Origin: Rhizophagus clarus
Lineage: Eukaryota; Glomeromycota; Glomeromycetes; Glomerales; Glomeraceae
Reading direction: 5' to 3'
Assembly: GCA_015698045.1 (NCBI GenBank)
Contig: BLAL01000246.1
Location: forward strand, 186,001 to 250,000
DNA: 64,000 nt
Made by a program: the position numbers and the translations under genes. The notes under the pieces are model-generated. The model did no database searches, was not told the DNA's origin, and saw only the letters and a program-made list of their open reading frames with translations. Below are positions 1 to 9,331 of this stretch, in pieces (the stretch's first letter is position 1; each line of letters starts with the position of its first letter).

Positions 1-469
1 AACCCGTGTAAATAAAGTAAAAATAAGAATTAAATTCAGTGATCTTTAATATTAATTATAATTGTCCGTAATAATATTGGCGAAAATATAAATCTATATA
101 TCAGATATATAAAATTATGACACAATGTTAAATAAATAAATTAATCAAAAAAAGAATCTAACAAAAAAAATAAATTTATGAAATTTCTTAATTACCTAAA
201 TTATTAGAACATAATTTTTTCAATTTTTCAAATAGTTTGTTTAACCAAATAAAGTTTTAATAACTTACATCACTCAATATCTAACGTTAATATAAAATGT
301 AATTATTAGACAGTTTCATTAAATTAAAGCAATAAATAACGAAATAAATAGACTCACAATTATATCCTAACACTCATTACCACTTTTATTTAACCTCATA
401 ATAATTATTTCTCGTCCCTATTATTGAAAAACATATGAAAATTCATTATTATTATTTTATATAATATAA
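1..469. other. AT-rich intergenic sequence
   Basis: Very AT-rich sequence with no frame, splice pattern or RNA gene that I can support. Its last three bases (TAA, 467-469) form the left target-site duplication of the adjacent transposon. Confidence 0.6.
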
Positions 470-503
470 GGCGATACAAAGTGGTAAAAATGATTTTCAT
501 ATC
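470..503 (+). repeat. left terminal inverted repeat of the transposon
   Basis: Begins GGCGATACAAAGTGG. It differs from the right end at three of 34 positions (bases 6, 24 and 28). Confidence 0.85.
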
Positions 504-521
504 TGAAATTGAATTTGCATG

Positions 522-616
522 ACCCGGCTACCCGGATTTTTATTTTTAAAATCAAAAAATTTTCTATCCAATAAAATCCAACATCTAACATTAGAGCTTC
601 GCAACCCGGCTACCCG
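522..616 (+). repeat. subterminal direct repeat ACCCGGCTACCCG (two copies)
   Basis: The 13-mer ACCCGGCTACCCG occurs at 522-534 and 604-616. A related CCCGGCCGGG lies just inside the right end (4911-4920). GC-rich repeated words next to transposon ends are commonly transposase binding sites. That role is inferred here. Confidence 0.5.
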
Positions 617-805
617 CTCAAAATTTCATATATTAAAAATTTTTGTTACTGTGCAATTATTGGCATCGAAGAATTCTTTACACATATACATAATATTTAA
701 GAAAATGTATAAATTAATAAAAAGAATGTACGAGTTAAATTTATAATAAATTGTTAACCATTGTTGATTAATCCCACTTCGTTAACCGAGCCAAGCAATT
801 ATGAT

Positions 806-1043
806 GCTTATGACTTCCTTTTATGACTGCGCCCCTGATTGCGATGAAACTAGTAAAAAATACTTCGTTGACTTTCCTTTTATGACTGTGCCCCTGATTG
901 CGATAAAAACTAGTAAAAAATACTTCGTTGACTTTCCTTTTATGACTGCGCCCCTGATTGCAATAAAAACTAGTAAAAAATACTTCGTTGACTTTCCTTT
1001 TATGACTGCGCCCCTGATTACGATAAAAACTAGTAAAAAAACG
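806..1043 (+). repeat. 60-bp tandem repeat array, about four copies, inside the transposon
   Basis: The word TATGACTGYGCCCCTGATT starts at 822, 881, 941 and 1001, giving periods of 59, 60 and 60 bp. The linker ACTAGTAAAAAATACTTCG recurs between copies. The array ends about 50 bp before the transposase start codon. With a 60-bp period it stays open as a 20-residue repeat on both strands, which I take as a by-product rather than evidence of a protein. It may be the promoter or a transposase-binding array of the element. Confidence 0.85.
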
Positions 1044-1089
1044 CGTCAGAATAAATTTTACGGACTTTTTTTTCCTGAATTTTAGTAAA

Positions 1090-4000
1090 ATGCCATTTGC
1101 AAATATTCGCATCTCTAAAGGGTCACAAGTTCTTCATGGATGGTACATCCATCCTATTCCTTATGAAATGACAATAAAAGAATTCTTTGTAAAGCTTGTA
1201 TTAACTAAAGAATTATCTCCTGAATGCGGTATTAATATAGCAGCTTCTGAAGTAATAGAACGCGTCGAGTTAAGTGAAACATCAGTATCAACTGTGACTC
1301 AAATCAGTCCCGAGTGTGGTATTATAGAACTTACATTAAGTATAGGTATGCATATACATTATCGGCTCAAAAATGATACCAGAATGATTCCTGATTTGGT
1401 ACCACAACAGAACAGCTTTATGATTATGATGCAAAATGCACATAGAACCCAATTGTACTTGCCGATCTTCTCACAGTCAGGGAAACCAAATCGCAAGCAA
1501 ACATTGCGTGGTGATCTTGTTAATTGGGTTCACCTTCATAATGGAGGATGGTCTACTCAATCACTCACTGATACACAAGGAAAGCAGTTTATTGTTAGCC
1601 TGGTTGAGACAATTTGGTACATAGACATGTGCAACCATGAAAAACTCAAAGAGCGTAGTTATCACATACCCGAACTTTTCCACAAGTTTTTTGGCCGTGC
1701 AGATCCAGAATCATACAAGCAATCCCAAAAATCTTTTGATGCAAATGAACTCAATATTCATTGCCAAGCTCTTGCTCCATACGCTACATCATCATGGATG
1801 CTAAGGTCGAATTTTGATTGGCTTCATGATGCATTTGACTGTTTCATCATTGCTATTTTAAGTTATGTTGGATTTCTGCAACGCCAGTGTGATATTACTG
1901 CTAAAAATCATGCATCAGAAAATCCTGTGCGATCCATTGATAAAGCTGTCACAGTCAAAATCCATAAAAAAAATATTTGGGTAGCACCTGTTGACAAAAC
2001 CAAATATAATCACCTCAAAAACTTGCTCATTGATTTGCCGTCATAGAAACCAGTCGACATTGAAGAATATCTACCGGCAGATCCAGTGTAAGTAAATAGA
2101 ATAGATTAACATCGTTAATGATTGTTAGTATATAATAATGAAAAATTTGTATTTTAATGTAGACAAAAAATGCGCTATATCCAGGGGTTATCTCATGCAT
2201 TTTCCTTCAAAATTGGGGAATACCGATTTAACTCTGGGAATAACTCCTTTAATGCAATTTCCATATGGAAAATTGTCGAACAAGCTGATGAAATGACAAC
2301 TTTACAAGAGAACTCCCGTATTGCAAGTGAATTGCAAGCTGAAGCGCCTCGTTATCACACACGAGCAATGCGAATAAATTATCAATGCACCTGTGATCTT
2401 CTTCTTCCAAAGGTCAAGTCATCAACACTTCAAACAATATATCAAATGTTAACCGATAACGTTTCTGCAGCTAACACTACAAACGATGCAAAGGTTGATG
2501 AACGTGTTAAGCTTGCTTTAGAACTTGGTGATCCAGATATTACCATTGATTTACGTGAGCATAGAAGCGGTAGATCCAGCAAATATGATACCTTTTGGAA
2601 AATTGCAGCTCAGTTTCTTGCAGGAAAAGCAGCAGATGTTGTGACTGCTGTAGATGAACGCAGACATGACACAGTCGTGCATCTTGCTACTGCAATCTCA
2701 GTGAATGATCTTTTAAATCAGATTAAACGTGAATGCCTACTGGAAACACCAATTCCTAGTGCACAATGGTTACGATTGCAGTTCTGGCCTAAGAATCCAA
2801 CGCGACTCAGTAACTTGCAATTCACTGGTCTACTACCTCTAAAATTTATGGTCCAAATACGTCAACTACGAGCTTTTCATCCGGATGTTCACTATGCATC
2901 AGCATTGTTTCAGTATGAGAAAGAATTTGCCGTTAAGTTTAGAAAGATCACAAACTTGATTTTTCTAGATGACAAGCATCGTTGCAAAGTTGGAGAATCT
3001 GGATTTTCCGTTGCTGCAATAGAAAGAGAAAAGAAAGTCGTGGTCAGCAAGGACACCACATTTGCAGTTGCAGACCATGACTTCACCAAAATGGGAATTA
3101 TACCAAGCGTTACAATGATATGCAACATACATGAATCGATAAATGGTGATTTCTACGCAGGAAAGGTACACATTGGGTTAAAAGATCCAATCTTTCAACC
3201 TTCCTCACCTCTCCGACATGCAACAGAACTATACCATCTACTTCTTGATGAAGAACTTGTTGACAAGCCAGTACTATGTCTCTATACGGATGGCGGACCA
3301 GATCATCATTGTACATACACTCGTGTTCAGCTTTCATATATTTGTCTCTTCATTGCACTGAACCTTGATTATTTTGTTGCTATTCGAACTCCACCACAAC
3401 ATTCATGGAAAAATCCTGTTGAGCGAATCATGTCGATTCTAAACCTAGGACTACAGAGCATTAGTTTGATGTGAACTGAAATGAATGATGATTCAGAGAG
3501 GCTAATGAGCAAGTGCAGCACAATGAACGAAATCTGCAAAAAGGCAGAAGAGAATCCTATCCTGAAGGTAGATCTAAATGCAAGTCTTCAGGCTCCAATT
3601 AATTTGGTTCGTAGCGTGTTTGACCGTCAATTTCTTAAAGATGAGCCCTTCAAAACATTTACCGCGGCATCAGAGACCAAAATGGAGAGATTCTGGGAAA
3701 CGATTCAGCTTGTGAATGACAGTGTTACCAATGAAGACTGCAGAACATATAAAACAAAGGGTAAATAAAAAGTTTGATTGAATAAAAGAAAAAAATACCC
3801 AATTAACTTTTTTTACTTTTATTCAAAGCCGCTTCTACAAAGTTCTTTGAACATTGTTGTATGGCAAGGCATTACTCGTTTACGATAAAAAAATGCGGTG
3901 AACTAGGTTGTACTATTTATCGCCCTCCTCGTTGTTTGCCAGAAGATTTTGATCAATTACATCGTCTTCCTGATCCACAGCCTGAAGAGGACATGCGTTA

Positions 4001-4664
4001 TAAGTCATTTGAAGAGTTGTATGGTAAAGAAACAACAGAAGATCACAGACCTTCACTTAAGAATAATAAAACAAAAATGAAAGGAAAAATGAAATTTATA
4101 AGAGCAAAACATACAATGCCATTTTGTCCTTTTGCTGCACGTGCAAAAAATGTCGGTATCACCGTAAAGAAGAAACTCACTGAAAAAGATAAGACAATAC
4201 TGCGAAGATTCTTGGATACAATCTTCTATACTTGCGGTATGTCTTTCCATAATACATGTGATCTAGCGATGGCTATCTCCCCAAAACAACATGATGACAC
4301 AGAAAATGATGATGAAGGCGATGATCAAGAAATCATGGATGTAGAAAGTGAGAATGAAAATGAATGAGACGAACCTGAAGACTCAGATAATGAGGATGAA
4401 TCTAGTAATGAAGAAAAAGAGCCCGCGGAAGAGCCTGAGAAAGAGGAGGACTCTATTCGCGAAATATTTTCAAGAGTCTTTGTTAATGACTAGTGGTCCT
4501 ATGCATCGCAAGTCGAGAAACCATACTACTCGGCTGGGATCTTTCCAGACGTTTGTTTCGAATGCGGAAGTCCAGAAGTTACTAATGTAGCAAAAGGCGA
4601 ACACCCACATTGCAGTGGTTGTGGTGGCAATACTATTAATTTGTCAAAGAAACGTCTAAGGTAG
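1090..4664 (+). pseudogene. DDE-type transposase gene, two introns, four in-frame stops
   Basis: One reading frame runs from ATG 1090 to TAG 4662-4664 across two introns: 2088-2162 (GTAAGT..TAG, phase 2) and 3761-3828 (GTAAAT..AAG, phase 1). The spliced frame is 1143 codons. It is interrupted by TAG 2044-2046, TGA 3472-3474, TGA 4365-4367 and TAG 4491-4493, with no frameshift. A likely catalytic triad is visible in exon 2: D in LDDKH (about 2965), D in TDGGPDHH (about 3290) and E in NPVERI (about 3420). Exon 3 has a long acidic stretch (4270-4470) and a C-terminal CxxC..CxxC zinc-ribbon-like motif (about 4557-4630). I recall similar DGGPDH...NPVERIMS proteins as uncharacterised repeats in animals, but I cannot name the family. 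The product is probably inactive unless stops are read through. Confidence 0.8.
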
Positions 4665-4919
4665 AAGCAGAGTGGTAGTGACAAAGGGAAGCATAAAATA
4701 GGTTAGGGTTGCCAATGGGTAATTGAACTTTTATTTGTATGTATGCGTTTATAGTCTAATTTCTGTATATATGCGTTTTTTGTCTGTATATGTGCGTTTT
4801 ATTGTTAATTTAAGAAACTGTACAGCACAATGTAACAAAAAATATAAACTGTTTTTATTGGTCAATTATAAAATATAAAAAAAAAAAATTTCGGAATCAC
4901 AATTTACTGACCCGGCCGG

Positions 4920-4953
4920 GATATGTAAACCATTTTTACCACTTTGTGTCGCC
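4920..4953 (-). repeat. right terminal inverted repeat of the transposon
   Basis: The reverse complement begins GGCGACACAAAGTGG and matches the left end at 31 of 34 positions. TAA follows at 4954-4956. Confidence 0.85.
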
Positions 4954-5586
4954 TAACTTATTCTAATATGTCAAATTTTTAGAGAAATATGCAATAAATA
5001 CTTCCAAATACCCACATTATTACTTCTAAATAGGTTAAAGTGCAACTTTCATTACGGCAACTTCACTGTGACTCCTATTTTTCTTCCGTGTGTTTTTGTG
5101 ATTTTTTGTGATTCAAAAAAAAAGTTGTGATTTCAACAGTTAAAGGGTATAATACGGGGTTTTTACTATATAAACTCTAATATTATTATAAAATATATTT
5201 AGCAAAAGTATTTATTAACCTGAATATTAAAAAAAATTTGGTGAAAAAATATTAAAAATTAAAAGTTTTATCATAAGGAACGAACGAATATGTTGTGGCT
5301 TAAAAAATTTTGATCAACATCACATGATCGGCATCAATTTCAATAATTTTTGAAAACCACCATAATACGATTTAAAAAGCCGTAGCTGCAATTTACCGCA
5401 GCACAAGGACACATTCCATACAAATTCCATCATCAATGAATCTACGATATCTATAATACTGATATTTCCGTGTCTCTGCCGCAGCATAACCAATAAAAAA
5501 ACTCGGCACATGACTCGTGATCTGACTGTGGCTAAATGTGGCTATTCTTTATACTCCGCGTTGGTTGCACAACAATGCCACATACA

Positions 5587-5948
5587 AAATTTTTTCTTAC
5601 ACACTTTAACATATAAGTTTAAAAGTTGTATAATAGATGTAATTTGACTGCTCTGTAAGTTTACCTAGAGTGCTAAAGGCAGTTTTAAATGTCACTTTTG
5701 ATCTATTTAAATAAAACATTTTTTTTCGCCAAATCCCATTTTAGAGATGATCGGCAAAGATAAAATCAATTATTTATATGTAAAGTCAAAACCGGCTTTT
5801 AAATCTGCCTTTCTAAATCTAATTAAACTCGTAGAGCGGGTAAAATACATCTAGGGTAAAATTTTAAAAGCTCTATGACAAAGGGAAGAAAGTTATTTCT
5901 CTTTTTTCAAATTGCCACGCCACAAAACCTGTCAGATTTCAGATATGC
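5587..5948. repeat. diverged copy of the 33.6-kb MITE-like element
   Basis: From about 5587 (TTTTTTCTTACACACTTYAA) to the end in AGATATGC at 5948, this segment follows the element at 33.6-34.0 kb closely, with scattered substitutions and small indels. The right inverted-repeat end is kept. The left end, which should lie near 5520, is badly diverged or lost. The frame open on the minus strand in the other copy is broken here by several stops, which argues against a conserved protein. Confidence 0.75.
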
Positions 5949-7961
5949 TAAAATTTGTATGTATGATATAATATTGGCGATATAATAAAGTTTTCATAAT
6001 TTGAGTTTTTTCATCTATCTAAAATTACTAGTACAGTATCTTATGCATCTAATGTCGTCATAATGAACGCATTTTGTGTAGTAAGTTGAAATCCATATTT
6101 CTCTACATCCGTCACTCCTATTCGTCTGTTTGGTATGCTTTAAATAAAATATTTTGCAAAATTGAATTTTATTTCAAACATAGAATCTCGGACTATCTCC
6201 ATAGTTCATTTATTAAATCATATCTAACGTTAATAAAAAATATGTAAAATTTGATCAACCATCAATGATCGACTAGCAACTAATGCATTTAAATATCAAA
6301 AAAACTCCGAGAATTTCAAAATTTTGACCTGTTTTGATTATTAAAAAGATGTCAAACAAAGTTTATCTTTTATTATAAAAATTATTGAACTATCCTTATA
6401 ATTCCGACAAAGTAAGTACCCTTGTATAACTTATGTGGCTAAAGATATTAGAGTGCAATGCAGATCATATATAAAATAAGTCGGTGGCTTCGGTGATGCA
6501 TTGTATGTTTGTATCACGCAAATATGTGCGCCACCGCCGTTAACCCGATGTAAATTTTCTGATACAAAAGCGCCACTTTGTTTTAATTAAATATACGTTA
6601 CTTTAAAAAAAATTTTTTATTTATTAATATTGCTTCTTAACGAAAATATTTTAAATATTTTTTATTTTATATTTTTTTTTATTTATTTTATTTCTTTTAC
6701 TTATTTATCATATAAAACTTACCAGCTGCTTCGTGACGAAAATTGGCGTTCAAAGGTGCTATACAGAAAAACCATAAAAAGAATTCCTTTGTGAACTGTA
6801 CAATAATGAATTTAGATCATTCTATTCAAATTTATACAATAGGAATAAAGTTAATCAAAATTGTACACATCTCTCAATAAGATTTTTTATTTTATTTAGC
6901 TCTAATGGTAACTATTATAATATACTGAATCGGTAGAACACGCACGTAGTCGGAGCGCGTCAATGAAAATTTTACCGTTTATTACAATCAAAGTTTTTGT
7001 TTAAAGATAATTTAACAAAGGACTTTCGGTAATAGCAATTTTAAGAAACAGAATTCTCGTCTTGTATAAACAATAGAATGAATAATAACTTTTTCTTTTT
7101 GGAAGTTAAAATGACTGTATTATAAAAATGGAAAATTGATTATCTATGTTATATTGACTTCATAAAAACACACTGTGGCAAAAAATTTTTTTTTTTATAT
7201 AATTAATTAAAAATCTTTCAAAAAAAAAACTGGAATATAGTCTTCCATATTCTTTCAACTTGTAACAAGATAAGTAATGTTTATCTTTAAATAACTAACT
7301 CCGTAAATAAAACAAGTCATTTATCATTTAATTATAATTTTAAACGTATTTTAAATAGTGATTACAATATGAAATGATTCTTTTGAATCACTGGATGAAT
7401 CCACATTTAACATCTTATTGTAGTGGATTTAAATATTTATGGAAGACACGCCAACAGCATTATAAGGAAAAAACAATAAAACTATGTAAACGTTTGAAAC
7501 AAAGAACTTTTTCCAAATAAAACCGCAATAATAATAGTACGCGTGATTGTACAGTAAACTATTATTATAATTTAAACTGATTGCTGTATTATGCATTCAT
7601 TTATTTTTAGAAAGTAGTTATGTCATATAATTAATTTGCAACTTTTATTTAACAGTATCTTATATTTGGTATTATGATTACTATTTCTACTCTAAAAATT
7701 TGTGCACAGGATCATATAACCGAGTGTAACACAACTGTGATCATCTCATTTTAAAATTTGTCCTATAATAAATTTATATTACAAATTGATGTCTTTTACA
7801 CTTCCATAATTCTGATCTTATTTGTTAAATTCTATAGTAAAAATTCTTATTCTTTAGTTTTTTCAAATGTTAAAAATTTAATATACAAAACTTTTTTGTC
7901 GATCATATTTCTAATCATAGTTACGCCACATGCTCATATGGATCATCATACTAAATGATAC
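5949..7961. other. AT-rich intergenic sequence
   Basis: Low-complexity AT-rich DNA with poly(A)/poly(T) runs. Short open frames here look like chance. A slightly GC-richer patch at 6480-6560 (CACCGCCGTTAACCCG) belongs to nothing I recognise. Confidence 0.5.
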
Positions 7962-8210
7962 TTAATGGAAAGAGGATCCATTGAACAGTTGATTCGTAAA
8001 CGGATCATTAATAATTTGATGTGGTAATTGTGCAATTAGACTTGAAAACGTATTTGCATTATTGTTAGGTATATGTCTTCTATATGTTCTATTAATAATA
8101 ATTCTACGTCTAATTCTTTTATTCATGATTCTCTGATGACGTCTACGAATAATATCATGGTTAAAATTAACAGAAGAAATTAATAAATTTCTATAGTTAT
8201 TTAATGGCAT
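7962..8210 (-). CDS. small Arg-rich protein, member 1 of a three-gene family in this window
   Basis: An 82-residue frame, ATG at 8208-8210 and TAA at 7962-7964. The frame is open further upstream, but this ATG aligns with the start of the 39.1-kb member (MPLNNYRNLLISSVNFN against MSLNGNLFVSSINFN). The middle is strongly basic (RRRHQRIMNKRIRRR, then NRTYRR), followed by an Asn-rich linker and a C-terminal block IAQLPxxIxND-x-F-x-x-QLFNGSSFH shared with the other members. There is no clear signal peptide, membrane segment or Cys pattern. A TATA-like box and a 14-bp motif shared with the 48.7-kb member lie upstream. Function is unknown; the basic core would suit nucleic-acid or membrane binding, but that is only a guess. 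Conservation across three diverged loci, mostly in the protein sequence, is the main evidence that it is real. Confidence 0.75.
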   Translation of the reverse strand: MPLNNYRNLLISSVNFNHDIIRRRHQRIMNKRIRRRIIINRTYRRHIPNNNANTFSSLIAQLPHQIINDPFTNQLFNGSSFH

Positions 8211-8256
8211 TTTTATTTGAAGTTGAAGATGATAATGAAAAAGCAAATTTGAAGTG

Positions 8257-8290
8257 ATATTTATACAAAAATTAAATGGACAAGTCCAAA
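8257..8290 (-). promoter_or_regulatory. putative core promoter of small Arg-rich gene 1
   Basis: On the minus strand, TATAAATAT (8257-8265) lies about 50 bp upstream of the start codon. The motif TTTGGACTTGTCCA (8277-8290) lies 11 bp further up. The 48.7-kb family member has 12 of the same 14 bases just upstream of its own TATA-like box, so the pair is probably a shared promoter element. Confidence 0.45.
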
Positions 8291-8800
8291 AATAATTGTA
8301 CAATGCGAACATATTATATTATTTATTAACACAATCAACGAATAAAAATAATGCACAATTACGTAAGATTTTATAATTCAAGTTTGTAAATAACAAAATG
8401 AATGAACATATCAATAAAAAGTTTATTCTTCCGAATTGATAGAATGAACTAAAACCGATAGCACATGAATTTTAAAGAAACTAGGCGCAATTTATTAACG
8501 CGATAGACTAATGGCATTCTCACGCATCTCCTCAATGTGATTGGCTAAGTATTGCTCAAGTATTACGATCAATTGAAGTAAAACTGGATAAAAATGGGAT
8601 CTAATATCATTCAATACTTACAAATTGGGATATATTATGCTTTTTGAACAATCAAAACGACCATGTGAAAAAAAAGATGGCTTGAATTTCCATAAGTATT
8701 TTATTCATTTGGAATGGTAACTCACTGATGTGCAACTGACTAATTAAAATTTCATTTCGATCCATTGAGTTAGGTGCTTGAGAACGCCTAAATCAACAAA

Positions 8801-8936
8801 TCAGAAGAATAAAAAGTACTGCATGATTGCGTAAAATTTGTAATTAAAGCTTTAAATAGTCAAATTATGGACAATACGTTAAAGTAACTTTACAAAACGT
8901 AATAGATAGAAATTATTCAACCGATATCTACCGAAT
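8801..8936 (-). repeat. upstream block shared with the 39.1-kb family member
   Basis: Read on the minus strand, this block starts near ATTCGGTAGATATCGG and ends near GCAGTACTTTTTATTCTTCTG. The same landmarks in the same order (ATTCGGTAAATATCGG ... GCAGTACTTTATTCTTTCTG) lie upstream of the 39.1-kb gene at 38675-38820. Both blocks sit 5' of their gene in the matching orientation, so whole loci were probably duplicated. Confidence 0.55.
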
Positions 8937-9111
8937 GATATATTTACATGTACAATATGCATTTGGAATAGATTATCAATCATTTTATCACAAAAACGTT
9001 GCGCTCATGTGATCACATTTGTATATAACAAATGTCAAAATACACTAAGTTATCATACCATGAAAGAACATAACTAATTTTATTCTTTCATTAAATTTAT
9101 TAATATAAGGC

Positions 9112-9331
9112 CGGACGAATAAAATTTTTAGATTCTCCCAACTTAAATTTAAAAATGATAATGATGCGAACAAGTTGCTTTTATTTTCTAACTATGTAAA
9201 AAAATTATACAGTACTTCACGTTAATGGTAAACTCTCGTCTACAAATCTTTATATTAAACCATGTGATTTTTATATTAAACACTTTATTCATTAGGTTAG
9301 GCAAATTAGAATTTTTTTAATTCGTCCACCT
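9112..9331. repeat. possible short inverted-repeat element (MITE-like)
   Basis: GGACGAATAAAATTTTTAG near 9114 and the reverse complement of the segment near 9310-9328 (GGACGAATTAAAAAAATTC) form imperfect inverted ends about 220 bp apart. I see no clear target duplication and no second copy, so this is weak. Confidence 0.3.

Larger units (their letters stand above)
470..4953 (+). mobile_element. 4.48-kb DNA transposon with TIRs and TAA target duplication
   Basis: The two ends are inverted copies of each other: 31 of 34 bases match between 470-503 and the reverse complement of 4920-4953, both starting GGCGAYACAAAGTGG. TAA precedes the left end (467-469) and follows the right end (4954-4956), so a 3-bp TAA target duplication is likely. 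Inside is one long gene with two introns that encodes a DDE-type protein. A TAA/TTA duplication is typical of PIF/Harbinger elements, but the protein does not read as a standard Harbinger transposase to me, so the superfamily stays open. The copy looks recent, because ends, introns and frame survive, yet it is probably dead because of four in-frame stops. Confidence 0.85.

Noticed and set aside
768..1112. Minus-strand and plus-strand frames of about 95-114 codons with 20-residue repeats
   Set aside because: They follow from a 60-bp tandem array being a multiple of three; both strands are open, and neither shows protein-like conservation.
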